Source: Pseudomonadota bacterium (GTDB lineage Bacteria > Pseudomonadota > Gammaproteobacteria > Burkholderiales > SG8-39). From it: a stretch of 38,263 nucleotides of DNA. A program made the position numbers and the translations under genes. The stretch spans positions 1-38,263 of the forward strand of contig JAQBXT010000015.1 in the NCBI GenBank assembly GCA_027624175.1, in the 5' to 3' direction. The notes under the pieces were generated by a model. It was not told the origin of the DNA and searched no databases. It worked only from the letters and a program-made list of their open reading frames with translations. This document shows, piece by piece, positions 1 to 8,206 of the stretch; the stretch's first letter is position 1, and each line of letters opens with the position of its first letter.

Positions 1-2
1 GC

Positions 3-1019
3 GCCTGGGGTACGGCGCTCGCAGCGGTGCTGAGCGCGCGGCATGCAGTGACGCTGTGGGCGCGTGACGGGGCGCAGGCGGCGTCCATCGCACGCGAGCG
101 CCGCAACCTTCGCTATCTCCCGGAGATTGAATTGCCGGCCCAGCTCGCCGTGAGCGCCCTCTGGCCTGAGGACGCGGATCTCTATCTGTGCGCCACGCCG
201 GTTTCCGGCCTGCGCGCAATTGCGGCAAGGGCCGGGCGCCAGGTGCCCCTCGTATGGCTGTGCAAAGGGTTCGAAAGCGGAACGGGGCTCCTGCCGCACC
301 AGATCGTCGCGCAGGTGCTCGGTGCGCGCGCTGCCTGCGGCGCGCTGTCCGGACCGTCTTTTGCGCTGGAAGTGGCGCGCGGACTGCCTTGCGCCCTGAC
401 GCTTGCATCTTCGAACGCCGCGTTTGCGCGCGCCGCCGCGAAGACCCTGCACGGCGGCCGGCTGCGCGTGTACTACAGCGCCGACCTTGCCGGCGTCGAG
501 ATCGGCGGTGCGGTGAAGAACGTGATGGCCATCGCCGTCGGCATCGCCGATGGGCTTGCCCTCGGGCAGAATGCGCGCGCCGCGCTGATTACCCGCGGAC
601 TGGCGGAGATCACGCGCCTGGGCGTCGCGCTGGGCGGAACGGCGCAGACCTTCATGGGCCTCGCGGGCGCGGGTGACCTGATACTGACGGCGACGGGCGA
701 CTTGTCGCGCAACCGTCGCGTTGGCATGGAACTGGCGCGCGGCCGGCCGCTGGCGGAAATTCTGCACCGCCTGGGGCACGTGGCCGAAGGCGTGCGTTCG
801 GCGCGCGAAACCCTGCGCCGCGCGGCGCGCGAGCGCGTCGAGATGCCGATTACACAGGCGGTGTGCGCGGTGCTCGAGGGGCGTCTCGCGCCGCAGCAGG
901 CAGTGGAGCGCCTGCTGGCGCGGGATCCGAAGGCGGAGACGCGCGTCAGCCGGCGCCGGAAAAGCCCAGCTGCCGCCAGGCCTCGTACACCACCACGGCG
1001 ACGGCGTTCGAAAGGTTGA
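3..1019 (+). CDS. gpsA: Glycerol-3-phosphate dehydrogenase [NAD(P)+], 5'-truncated by the window edge
   Basis: Cytosolic enzyme that reduces dihydroxyacetone phosphate to sn-glycerol 3-phosphate for phospholipid synthesis. The open frame runs to the window edge; the first visible codons give [22 protein letters not shown], the second half of the Rossmann GxGxWGTA nucleotide loop, so roughly a dozen N-terminal residues are missing. Family blocks follow in order: [12 protein letters not shown], the catalytic-lysine region [17 protein letters not shown], and [23 protein letters not shown]. Typical GpsA ends near the LLARDPKAE segment. This frame continues about 24 more Arg/Pro-rich residues ([14 protein letters not shown]...), read through the opposite-strand 3' end of trmL, so the tail is probably a by-product of the convergent overlap (946-1019). 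Identity is very secure; the real start lies outside the window. Confidence 0.96.
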   Translation, partial: AWGTALAAVLSARHAVTLWARDGAQAASIARERRNLRYLPEIELPAQLAVSALWPEDADLYLCATPVSGLRAIAARAGRQVPLVWLCKGFESGTGLLPHQIVAQVLGARAACGALSGPSFALEVARGLPCALTLASSNAAFARAAAKTLHGGRLRVYYSADLAGVEIGGAVKNVMAIAVGIADGLALGQNARAALITRGLAEITRLGVALGGTAQTFMGLAGAGDLILTATGDLSRNRRVGMELARGRPLAEILHRLGHVAEGVRSARETLRRAARERVEMPITQAVCAVLEGRLAPQQAVERLLARDPKAETRVSRRRKSPAAARPRTPPRRRRSKG

Positions 1020-1410
1020 GACTGCGATTGCCCGGGCGCATGGGCACGCGCAGCAGCCGTTGCGCATCGAACTCCTCGAGCAGAGCCGGCGGCAGCCCGC
1101 TCGTTTCCGGCCCGAACACGAAGGCGTCACCCGCCGCGTAGCGCGCCTCGACGTAGTTCACCTTGCCGCGGGTGGACACCGCGAACAGGCGATGGCCACT
1201 GAGTACGCCGCGGCACGCGGCCCAGTCGCGATGCACCCGCACGTTCGCCATCTCGTGATAGTCGAGCCCCGCGCGCCGGAGCAGCCGGTCTTCGAGAGAG
1301 AAGCCGAGCGGCTCGACCAGGTGCAGACGGGCGCCCGTGTTGGCGGCGAGCCGGATCACGTTGCCCGCATTGGGCGGGATCTCCGGCCGGTAAAGCACCA
1401 CGTCAAGCAT
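946..1410 (-). CDS. trmL: tRNA (cytidine(34)-2'-O)-methyltransferase TrmL (SPOUT family)
   Basis: Methylates the 2'-O of the wobble nucleotide in tRNA-Leu isoacceptors, using S-adenosylmethionine. The 154-residue length matches the minimal SPOUT proteins TrmL/YibK. Conserved blocks are the N-terminal [21 protein letters not shown], the SAM-site strand [11 protein letters not shown], and the trefoil-knot segment [25 protein letters not shown]. It lies downstream of comF in the same minus-strand unit, its ATG overlapping the comF stop by 8 bp, so translation is probably coupled. Its 3' end overlaps the convergent gpsA by 74 bp. No odd residues are seen; the exact tRNA substrate is inferred from the family. 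Confidence 0.94.
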   Translation of the reverse strand: MLDVVLYRPEIPPNAGNVIRLAANTGARLHLVEPLGFSLEDRLLRRAGLDYHEMANVRVHRDWAACRGVLSGHRLFAVSTRGKVNYVEARYAAGDAFVFGPETSGLPPALLEEFDAQRLLRVPMRPGNRSLNLSNAVAVVVYEAWRQLGFSGAG

Positions 1411-2104
1411 CGGCCGGCGGGGCGGTACGCGCCACGACCCAGTTGACGACGCGCACGGCGCCCGCGCGCTTCAATGTCGCCGCGAGCTCCTCGAGCGTTG
1501 CGCCGGTGGTCATCACGTCGTCCAGCACGGCCACCTCGGCGCCGGCGAGGGGCTGCGTGCAGCGAAAGGCGCCGCGTACGTTGCGCGCGCGCTCCGCGTG
1601 CGGCAGGTCGATCTGCGGCGGCGTGTCGCGGCTGCGCTCGGCCATCGTCGGGGCGAGCTTGCAGCCGGTCGCCGCTGCCACGTGCCGGGCGATTTCGAGC
1701 GCCTGGTTGAAGCCGCGCTCGCGCAGCCGCGCCGCGGACAGAGGCACCGGCAGCAGATAGTCGACGCGCACGCCCTGGGGCAGTCGCGACACCAGCAGGC
1801 CCGCGAGCAGGGGGGCGAGCGCGAGCTCGCCGCGGAATTTCAGCGACTGCACCAGTACGTCGGCCGGAAACTCGTATGCCAGCGCGGCGATGGTGCCGTC
1901 GTAGGCAGGCGGCGCCGCAAGGCAGTGCCCGCAGACCGCACCCGACGGGGACGCGAGCGCGCAGGATGGGCAGCGCGGGGTGGGCAGGCGCGGCAGATCG
2001 GCGTCGCACTCCGCACACAACACGCCGTCGGCGACGCCGCGGCACAGGTAGCAGCTGCCGCCGAAAGCCAGGCTTGCAAGGCGCCGCGCGAGCTTGTCGA
2101 GCAT
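1403..2104 (-). CDS. comF: ComF family protein (zinc ribbon plus phosphoribosyltransferase-like domain)
   Basis: Member of the ComF/GntX family, linked to DNA uptake in naturally competent bacteria; the molecular activity is not firmly settled. The N-terminal ~65 residues carry paired cysteines typical of the double zinc ribbon (CYLC, CAEC, CPSC and CGHC, the last before a Leu/Ala-rich stretch). The C-terminal half is a type I PRTase fold with the PRPP-binding loop [14 protein letters not shown] near residue 195 and the [11 protein letters not shown] helix typical of ComF. The length of 233 aa is usual. It heads the comF-trmL unit and is divergent from the amidase gene with only 28 bp between the start codons. 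In many beta/gammaproteobacteria comF and bioC are direct divergent neighbours; here an amidase gene sits between them. Confidence 0.92.
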   Translation of the reverse strand: MLDKLARRLASLAFGGSCYLCRGVADGVLCAECDADLPRLPTPRCPSCALASPSGAVCGHCLAAPPAYDGTIAALAYEFPADVLVQSLKFRGELALAPLLAGLLVSRLPQGVRVDYLLPVPLSAARLRERGFNQALEIARHVAAATGCKLAPTMAERSRDTPPQIDLPHAERARNVRGAFRCTQPLAGAEVAVLDDVMTTGATLEELAATLKRAGAVRVVNWVVARTAPPADA

Positions 2105-2120
2105 CGCGAATATTGTGCGC

Positions 2121-2126
2121 TAGACT
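2121..2126 (+). promoter_or_regulatory. Candidate -10 hexamer (TAGACT) 6 nt before the amidase ATG
   Basis: TAGACT ends exactly 6 nt before the ATG at 2133, and no Shine-Dalgarno sequence precedes that ATG. Transcription from this hexamer would start at or next to the A of the start codon. The nearest -35-like element (TTGTCG, 2094-2099) is 21 bp upstream, too far for a standard sigma-70 spacer, so the promoter call is tentative. Confidence 0.35.
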
Positions 2127-2132
2127 GCTTTC

Positions 2133-3479
2133 ATGTGGACGGTAGCGCAGCTTGCGCGCGATCTGGCGGACGGAAAGACCACCAGCCGGGCGCTGGTGGA
2201 GCAGGCGCTTGCGCGCATCGCCGATCCCGCCGGGGAAGGCGCGCGCGCGTTTCTCAAGGTCTATGCGGACCAGGCGCGCGCGGAGGCGGAGCACTCCGAC
2301 CGCCTGCGGCGCGCGGGAGTGGTGCGCTCGCCGGTCGAGGGCCTGCCGGTCTCGATCAAGGACCTGTACGACGTCGGCGGCGACGTGACGCGCGCGGGCT
2401 CGAAGCTGCTCGCGCATGCGCCCCCTGCGTCGGCGGACGCGCCGGCGGTTGCGAGACTGCGCGCGGCCGGCGCGGTGATCGTCGGGCGCACCAACATGGT
2501 GGAGTTCGCTTTCGGCACCACCGGACTGAACCCGCACTACGGCACGCCAAAGAATCCCTGGGATCGCAAGACCGGCCGGGTGCCGGGCGGATCCTCGTCG
2601 GGCGCCGCGGTGGCGCAGGCCGACGGCATGTGCGTGATGGCGCTGGGCAGCGATACGCGCGGCTCGATCCGCCAGCCAGCGGCGCTGTGCGGGGTCACGG
2701 GGTGGAAACCCACGCAGCGGCGCGTGCCGCGCGAAGGCACGTTTCCGCTGTCCTACACCCTGGATACGGTAGGCCCGCTCGCCAATTCGGTCGCTTGCTG
2801 TGCGGCCTACGATGCGGTCCTGTCGATGGAACCACGGGGTCCGCTGGCCGCATTGCCTGTAAAGGGGCTGCGCCTGCTGTTGCCGCGTTCCTCGGTCCTC
2901 GAGGACTTGGCCCCGGAGGTCGAGCGCGCGTTCGACGCGGCACTGAAGAAGCTCGCGGCGGCGGGCGCGGTGATCACCGAGGTTGCGGTGCCCGCATTCG
3001 ATCGTCAGGCAGAGTATTTCAAGAGCGGCGGTTTCGCCGGCGCGGAAGCCTATGCCATCCACCGGCGCTGGCAGGCGCGGCTCGCCGAGTACGACCCGCG
3101 CATCGCCAAGCGCGTCCTGTTCGGCAAAGAAATCGGTGTCGCGGACTACATCGACCTCGGCCTGATGCGCGAGGAGTACATGCGCGCGGTCGGGGCGCTC
3201 GCCGCCCCCTATGACGCGATGCTGATGCCGACGACGCCCTGCATCGCGCCGCCGATCGCCGAGGTCGACGCCAGCGATGAGGCGTATTTCCGCTGGAACT
3301 TCCGCATCCTGCGCAACGTCGGCATCGTCAATTTCCTCGACGGCTGCGCGGTGTCGCTGCCTTGCCATGCGCCGGGAACCGCGCCTGTGGGCCTGAGCGT
3401 TTTCGGCGTTGCCCTGTCCGACCCCCGCGTGCTTGCCGCGGCCGCTGCCGTCGAAGAGGTCCTGCAGGCGCGTGGCTGA
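2133..3479 (+). CDS. Amidase signature (AS) family amidohydrolase
   Basis: Predicted cytosolic amide hydrolase with the Ser-cisSer-Lys triad. The lysine is K76 in LPVSIKDL, the glycine/serine loop with the cis-serine is GGSSSGAAVA (~152-161), and the nucleophile is S178 in SDTRGSIRQPAALCG. The loop usually reads DTGGS; here the first glycine is Arg, a variant the fold can accept. At 448 aa it matches the single-domain AS family. It is not GatA of the transamidosome by context, since no gatB/gatC is nearby. The substrate cannot be read from sequence. The stop codon overlaps the GTG start of bioC, suggesting co-transcription, and the gene lies between comF and bioC, which are usually direct neighbours. 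Confidence 0.88.
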   Translation: MWTVAQLARDLADGKTTSRALVEQALARIADPAGEGARAFLKVYADQARAEAEHSDRLRRAGVVRSPVEGLPVSIKDLYDVGGDVTRAGSKLLAHAPPASADAPAVARLRAAGAVIVGRTNMVEFAFGTTGLNPHYGTPKNPWDRKTGRVPGGSSSGAAVAQADGMCVMALGSDTRGSIRQPAALCGVTGWKPTQRRVPREGTFPLSYTLDTVGPLANSVACCAAYDAVLSMEPRGPLAALPVKGLRLLLPRSSVLEDLAPEVERAFDAALKKLAAAGAVITEVAVPAFDRQAEYFKSGGFAGAEAYAIHRRWQARLAEYDPRIAKRVLFGKEIGVADYIDLGLMREEYMRAVGALAAPYDAMLMPTTPCIAPPIAEVDASDEAYFRWNFRILRNVGIVNFLDGCAVSLPCHAPGTAPVGLSVFGVALSDPRVLAAAAAVEEVLQARG

Positions 3480-4299
3480 CATCGACGCGCGCGCCGCGCG
3501 CCGTCGCTTTGACCGCGCGGCTGCGACCTACCGCAGCGCGTCGCGCATCGAGTCCGAAGTCGGGCTGCGCATGCTCGAGCGGCTGGACTACGTGCGTTTG
3601 ACACCGGCGCGCATCCTCGACGCCGGGTCCGGCCCGGCGCCGCAGGCCGCCGCATTATGCAGGCGGTATCCGCGGGCGCGCATGGTGGCGCTCGATTTCT
3701 CCCTGCCCATGCTGGCGCGCGCGCGCGCTGCTGCGGGCTGGCTGGCGCGACTGAGAGGCGCGCGCCCGCTGGCAATCTGCGGCTCGCTGGAGCGCCTGCC
3801 GCTCGCCTCGGGCAGCGTGCAGCTGGTTTGGTCGAACATGGCCCTGCACTGGGCGGCGGACGCGCGCGCTGCGCTCGCCGAGTTCCAGCGCGTGCTCACG
3901 CCCGACGGCCTGCTGATGTTCAGCACACTCGGCCCGGACACGCTGAAGGAACTGCGCGCGGCGGCCGGGCCGGCACGCGTGCATCGATTCGCCGACATGC
4001 ACGATCTGGGGGATGCCTTGGTGGCAGCCGGGTTCTCCGCCCCGGTCATGGACATGGAACAACTGACGCTTGCGTATGCCGGCGCGGGCGCGCTGCTGGC
4101 AGATCTGCGCGCGAGCGGGCAGACACTGGCACGCGCGGACCGGCCGCGCGGGCTTGCCGGCCGCGGCTTGCGTGCCGCGCTCGAGCGCTCGGGAAGCGTT
4201 GCCACCTACGAAGTGGTCTATGGTCACGCGTGGAAGGGCACGCCGCGCAAAACCGCCGACGGTCGCAGCATCGTGCAGGTGAGCAGGCTGCCGCGCTAG
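3472..4299 (+). CDS. bioC: Malonyl-[acyl-carrier protein] O-methyltransferase BioC
   Basis: SAM-dependent methyltransferase that caps malonyl-ACP as its methyl ester, the entry step of biotin pimelate synthesis. The GTG at 3472 was chosen because it gives an N-terminus (VADIDARAARRRFDRAAATY) that aligns with BioC proteins (FxRAAxxY) and because it overlaps the amidase stop by 8 bp; upstream in-frame sequence only mirrors the amidase gene. Motif I is LDAGSGPAPQ, followed by the acidic residue of the SAM ribose site in MVALDFS. WSNMALHWAADARAALAEFQRVL and LLMFSTLGPDTLKELR are typical BioC blocks, as is FADMHDLGDALVAAGF. About 275 aa, a little longer than E. coli BioC. No other bio gene is in the window. 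Confidence 0.9.
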   Translation: MADIDARAARRRFDRAAATYRSASRIESEVGLRMLERLDYVRLTPARILDAGSGPAPQAAALCRRYPRARMVALDFSLPMLARARAAAGWLARLRGARPLAICGSLERLPLASGSVQLVWSNMALHWAADARAALAEFQRVLTPDGLLMFSTLGPDTLKELRAAAGPARVHRFADMHDLGDALVAAGFSAPVMDMEQLTLAYAGAGALLADLRASGQTLARADRPRGLAGRGLRAALERSGSVATYEVVYGHAWKGTPRKTADGRSIVQVSRLPR

Positions 4300-4301
4300 A
4301 C

Positions 4302-4307
4302 TAAAAT
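4302..4307 (+). promoter_or_regulatory. Candidate -10 hexamer for the old cox operon
   Basis: TAAAAT lies just after the bioC stop and upstream of the coxB remnant, as expected for the promoter of the former aa3 operon; initiation near 4314 would give a ~130 nt leader. I see no good -35. A 39-codon frame (4308-4427) starts right at this site but has no recognisable sequence, so I do not call it a gene. Confidence 0.3.
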
Positions 4308-4444
4308 ATGCTATTGTTCCGCCGCTTTTTCACCATGTACGCCGAGAGAATCGTGATCACACTGAAATTCGAAACCCTGCCGCGCGCCGCATTCGCCGCG
4401 GAGCCCGGCTGCAGCCTGCAAAGCTGATCGGGCAAGGGGCACCG

Positions 4445-4876
4445 ATGCTGAACAGGCTGGGATTGGGCACCCTCGGGTTGGTTCTGTGCGGGCTGGCGAC
4501 TGCCGCGGAGTGGAACCTGCAGCCGGCCGCCTCGAAGATGGGCGCGGACCTCCCTTGGCTGCACGAAGCGATCATGGTCCTGGTCATTGTGCTGTTGGTG
4601 GGCTCGTTCGGCGTCATGTTCTGGTCGTGCTACGCGCACCGCAGATCCGTCGGCCACAAGGCGGTCCAGTTCCATAAGAACGTCATGGTCGAGATCCTGT
4701 GGACGGTGATTCCGGCGATCATCCTGGCGCTCGTCGCCTGGCCGGTGGCGAAGGTAGTGATCGCGCAGAACGAAGTCGTTCTCAACGGCATGCCGAAGAC
4801 CGCGATGCAACCGTTCAAGCAGAGCAACAACGTCGAGCTGGCCGCGGCAGTCAAGGGCCAGAGCACACCGCGATGA
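4445..4876 (+). pseudogene. coxB: Cytochrome c oxidase subunit II (aa3-type) remnant with internal in-frame deletions
   Basis: The N-terminal part is a clear CoxB: a signal-like segment (residues 1-20), then LQPAASKM, TM1 (~42-60), SVGHKAVQFHKNVMVEILWTVIP and TM2 (~85-105). After WPVAKVVIAQ the whole CuA cupredoxin domain and the heme-binding part of the cytochrome c domain are absent. The frame resumes in what resembles the tail of the CoxB cytochrome c domain (VVLNGMPKTAMQPFKQ, then ELAA) and ends after 143 aa, where intact fused CoxB proteins are well above 300. No copper or heme ligand remains, so it cannot pass electrons as subunit II. The frame is still open and its stop overlaps the coxA remnant ATG (ATGA), as in an intact operon. 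It is either a decaying remnant or a retained two-TM protein of unknown role. Confidence 0.82.
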
Positions 4877-5028
4877 GCGCGACAGCTGACGCCAACGGCC
4901 ACGACGATCACCCGGGCGCCCGTGGCGGCATCCTGCGCTGGATCACCACCGCCAGTTTCTTCGCCGGCTGCGCCGATATCGCCTGCGATTTACAGTTCAG
5001 TCAACTGGGGTCACCGCTATGGTCGTAG
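4873..5028 (+). pseudogene. coxA: Cytochrome c oxidase subunit I (aa3-type) N-terminal fragment
   Basis: The first ~25 codons (MSATADANGHDDHPGARGGI, then LRWITT) look like the His/Asp-rich cytoplasmic leader of betaproteobacterial CoxA, which normally continues into TNHKDIGTLY and 12 membrane helices. Here the sequence departs right after LRWITT and the frame closes at 51 residues, overlapping the start of the next, unrelated subunit II gene (ATG 5019). It begins in the ATGA overlap with the coxB remnant, the normal coxBA junction. The segment ~4950-5018 resembles neither coxA nor any gene I recognise, so it marks the breakpoint. The assignment rests on a short stretch plus context. Confidence 0.62.
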
Positions 5029-6377
5029 CAATCGTATTGGCTTTGTTAGTTGTCGGCTCCGTGGTGTTTCACCTGCTAAGCCCTTGGTATTTCACGCCGA
5101 TCGCTTCCAACTGGGGAGCGATGGACGACACCATCAGCCTCACGTTCTGGGTCACGGGTATTGTCTTTATCGTCGTCAATTTGTTCATGGCCTATTGCGT
5201 CATCCGCTACCGTCAGCGCAAAGGGCAAACCGCGAAGTACGAGCCAGAGAACAACAAGCTGGAAGTGTGGCTGGTCGGGTTGACATCGGTGGGCGTGGCC
5301 GCCATGCTGGCCCCCGGCTTGTTTGTATGGGCGAATTTCGTCCACGTTCCGGACGACGCGGCGGTGATCGAGGTCGTGGGCAAGCAATGGACTTTCAGCT
5401 TTCGCTTGCCGGGGAAGGACGGGCGATTGGGTACCGTCGATTCCCGGTACATCAGCGATAAGAATCCGTTTGGCGTGAATCCCGACGATCCCAACGGACG
5501 CGATGACGTCTTGGCATCAGGCTCGGAGCTGCATCTCCCCGTCGGCAAGCCGGTCAAGCTGCTACTTCGCTCGATAGACGTCCTGCACAACTTCGCCGTA
5601 CCGCAGTTCCGGGCCAAGATGGATCTGGTGCCGGGTTTGGTCACCTACATCTGGCTCACCCCCACCCGGACCGGGAAATTCGACATCCTCTGCAACGAAC
5701 TATGCGGCGTCGGGCACTACGCCATGCGTGGCAAAGTCGTAGTGGAAGACGAGCCCGCGTATCAGGCATGGGTAAGCGGGAATCCGACCTTTGCGCAAAC
5801 CTCGGCGCGGGCAACCGGCGATGTTGCCGCAGGCAAACAGTCCTATGCAGTGTGTGCGGGCTGCCATGGAATTCAAGCGGAGGGTAACCCTGCGCTGCAT
5901 GCGCCTAAATTGAGCGGACTGGGGGACTGGTATCTCCAGAGGCAATTGAAGTACTACAAGCAAGGTGCCCGCGGGACGCACGACAAGGACGTATTTGGGA
6001 AAATGATGGCGCCGATGGCGGCGACGCTGGTTGATGACGCTGCCATCGACAATGTCAGCGCGTATATCAAGACGCTCCCGGATAGTCCCGCCCCGGCCAC
6101 GGTGCAGGGCAATGCGAACAACGGGAAGCGGCTGTTCGTAACGACCTGTGGAACCTGTCACGGTCCTGCCGGGCGGGGCGTACAGTCGATGAATGCCCCC
6201 GGGCTGACGGGCATGAGCGACTGGTATATGGTCACTCAGTTGAAAAACTTCAAACAGGGCATACGCGGCGCCCATCCACAAGACATGTACGGAGCGCAGA
6301 TGGCTTTGATGTCGAATACGCTGGTCACAGATCAGGCAATCAACGATCTCGTTGCCTACATCAATACCCTAAAATGA
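5019..6377 (+). CDS. Cytochrome c oxidase subunit II with CuA domain and two C-terminal cytochrome c domains
   Basis: Electron-entry subunit of a heme-copper oxidase. Hydrophobic segments lie at ~1-20, 41-62 and 84-105, followed by a periplasmic cupredoxin domain. The CuA ligands are complete: H190 (DVLHNF), C225, E227, C229, H233 and M236 (CNELCGVGHYAM). Two class I cytochrome c domains follow, with CAGCH at 279-283 and CGTCH at 377-381 and candidate Met ligands in KMMAPMAATL and AQMALMSNTL. At 452 aa it is longer than the mono-heme CoxB type. It resembles CoxM-like subunit II of the alternative oxidases (Bradyrhizobium coxMNOP arrangement), but with two hemes. Base composition is visibly less GC-rich than the flanks (31 of 60 G+C at 5041-5100 against 47 of 60 at 4081-4140, hand-counted), which suggests a different origin. 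Confidence 0.93.
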   Translation: MVVAIVLALLVVGSVVFHLLSPWYFTPIASNWGAMDDTISLTFWVTGIVFIVVNLFMAYCVIRYRQRKGQTAKYEPENNKLEVWLVGLTSVGVAAMLAPGLFVWANFVHVPDDAAVIEVVGKQWTFSFRLPGKDGRLGTVDSRYISDKNPFGVNPDDPNGRDDVLASGSELHLPVGKPVKLLLRSIDVLHNFAVPQFRAKMDLVPGLVTYIWLTPTRTGKFDILCNELCGVGHYAMRGKVVVEDEPAYQAWVSGNPTFAQTSARATGDVAAGKQSYAVCAGCHGIQAEGNPALHAPKLSGLGDWYLQRQLKYYKQGARGTHDKDVFGKMMAPMAATLVDDAAIDNVSAYIKTLPDSPAPATVQGNANNGKRLFVTTCGTCHGPAGRGVQSMNAPGLTGMSDWYMVTQLKNFKQGIRGAHPQDMYGAQMALMSNTLVTDQAINDLVAYINTLK

Positions 6378-6410
6378 CGCGCCGGCTCGATTAGCGAACA
6401 GGAGATTTCG

Positions 6411-8186
6411 ATGGATTACGCAGCGCACGACGCATCGACGTTCGCCCCGCCTGCCGAAGTCGGGGAGATGGAGCTCTACCATGCGAAAACTTTCATCGGC
6501 AAGTACATCTGGAGCCAGGACGCCAAAGTAATCGCCATCCAGTACGCGATCACCGCGATCGGGATCGGCCTCGTGGCGCTGGTATTGTCGTGGATGATGC
6601 GGCTGCAGCTGGGTTTTCCGGACACCTTCAACTTCATCGACCCCAGCAACTACCTTCAGTCGGTCACCCTGCACGGCATGATCATGGTCATTTACCTGCT
6701 CACCGCGCTGTTTCTGGGCGGCTTCGGCAACTACCTGATCCCGCTGATGGTCGGCGCGCGCGACATGGTTTTCCCGTACGTCAACATGGTGAGCTACTGG
6801 GTCTATCTGGCCGCCGTATTGTTGCTGGTTGCGAGTTTCTTCGTGCCGGGCGGGCCCACGGGCGCCGGCTGGACGCTGTATCCGCCCCAGGCAATCCTCC
6901 AGGGCACGCCCGGGGCGACCTGGGGAATCATCCTGATGCTCGTTTCCCTGGCCTTGTTCATCATCGGCTTCACCATGGGCGGTTTGAACTATGTGGTGAC
7001 GGTGTTGCAGGCACGCACGCGCGGCATGACGCTGATGCGGATGCCCTTGACGATCTGGGGCATCTTCATGGCCACGGTCCTCGCACTGCTGGCCTTTCCC
7101 GCCCTGTTCGTCAGCGCCATCATGATGCTGTTTGACCTGTTGCTGGGCACGAGTTTCTTCATGCCTGCCCTGGTCTCGATGGGACAGCAGGGGGAGCACA
7201 CGGGAGGCAATCCGATCCTGTTTCAGCACCTGTTCTGGTTCTTCGGTCATCCCGAGGTCTACATCGTCGCCCTGCCGGCCTTCGGCATCGTCTCCGACCT
7301 GCTCAGTGTCCATGCGAGAAAAAACATCTTCGGCTATCGGATGATGGTGTGGGCGATCGTGGCCATCGGCGGACTCAGTTTCGTGGTGTGGGCGCATCAC
7401 ATGTACGTCAGCGGCATGAACCCGTACTTCGGTTTCTTTTTCGCCACCACCACGCTGATCATCGCGATCCCGACGGCCCTCAAGGTCTACAACTGGGTAC
7501 TTACGCTGTGGCACGGGAACATCCATCTCACCGTCCCCATGCTGTTTGCCATCGGGTTCATCTTCGCGTTCATACACGGTGGGCTGACGGGCCTGTTCCT
7601 CGGCAACGTGACCGTGAGCGTGCCGCTTTCAGATACCATGTTCGTGGTCGCCCACTTTCATATGGTGATGGCCGTGGCGCCGATCATGGTGGTGTTCGGG
7701 GCGATCTACCACTGGTACCCCAAGATCACCGGTCGGATGCTGGACGATGCGATGGGCAAGTTCCACTTCTGGGCGACGTTCCTCGGAACGTATGCCATCT
7801 ACCTGCCGATGCACTACCTGGGCTTTCTGGGCGTGCCGCGCCGGTACTTTGCAGTTGGCGGTACGGACTTCATCCCCGAATCGGCGCAGTCCCTGAACGC
7901 CGGCATCACCATCGCGGCCTTGATCGTGGGCGCCGTCCAGATGGTGTTCTTGTACAACCTGGTCTGGAGCTATTTCAAGGGCAAGCCTTCGGGTGGCAAC
8001 CCCTGGAACGCCACCACGCTGGAGTGGCAAACGCCCGATACCCCGCCGACGCACGGCAATTTTGGCCCGACGCTGCCGGTGGTCTACCGCTGGGCGTATG
8101 ACTACAGCGTGCCGGGCGCGGACCAGGACTTCATACCGCAAAACGTCCCGGCGGGAGAGGTCGCTCGATCCGGCAGTAAATCCTAG
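6411..8186 (+). CDS. ctaD: Cytochrome c oxidase subunit I (A1-type heme-copper oxidase)
   Basis: Catalytic subunit that reduces O2 to water and pumps protons. Key residues are all present: H88 and H417 (low-spin heme), H280 and the crosslinked Y284 in GHPEVY, H329/H330 (CuB, WAHHMYVSG), and H415 (high-spin heme, VVAHFHMVM). The D-channel residues N107, D118 and N125, E282 in HPEVY and the K-channel K358 (IPTALKVYNW) mark an A1-type pump. At 591 aa it is longer than a minimal subunit I, with hydrophilic extensions at both ends. A strong ribosome-binding site (AGGAGA, about 8 nt before ATG) precedes it. It lies 33 bp after the diheme subunit II gene and 20 bp before a subunit III gene. Whether the cofactor is heme A or heme O cannot be read from the sequence. 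Confidence 0.96.
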   Translation: MDYAAHDASTFAPPAEVGEMELYHAKTFIGKYIWSQDAKVIAIQYAITAIGIGLVALVLSWMMRLQLGFPDTFNFIDPSNYLQSVTLHGMIMVIYLLTALFLGGFGNYLIPLMVGARDMVFPYVNMVSYWVYLAAVLLLVASFFVPGGPTGAGWTLYPPQAILQGTPGATWGIILMLVSLALFIIGFTMGGLNYVVTVLQARTRGMTLMRMPLTIWGIFMATVLALLAFPALFVSAIMMLFDLLLGTSFFMPALVSMGQQGEHTGGNPILFQHLFWFFGHPEVYIVALPAFGIVSDLLSVHARKNIFGYRMMVWAIVAIGGLSFVVWAHHMYVSGMNPYFGFFFATTTLIIAIPTALKVYNWVLTLWHGNIHLTVPMLFAIGFIFAFIHGGLTGLFLGNVTVSVPLSDTMFVVAHFHMVMAVAPIMVVFGAIYHWYPKITGRMLDDAMGKFHFWATFLGTYAIYLPMHYLGFLGVPRRYFAVGGTDFIPESAQSLNAGITIAALIVGAVQMVFLYNLVWSYFKGKPSGGNPWNATTLEWQTPDTPPTHGNFGPTLPVVYRWAYDYSVPGADQDFIPQNVPAGEVARSGSKS

Positions 8187-8206
8187 GCGACCAGGGATCC
8201 GACGAC

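Noticed and set aside
1356-3482. 708-codon minus-strand frame across comF and the amidase
   Set aside because: Arg/Ala/His-rich shadow of high-GC genes on the other frames; comF and the amidase account for the DNA with clear family motifs.
4308-4427. 39-codon open frame starting right at TAAAAT upstream of the coxB remnant
   Set aside because: No ribosome-binding site, no recognisable sequence features and no conserved neighbour; it fits a chance frame in the leader of the cox operon.
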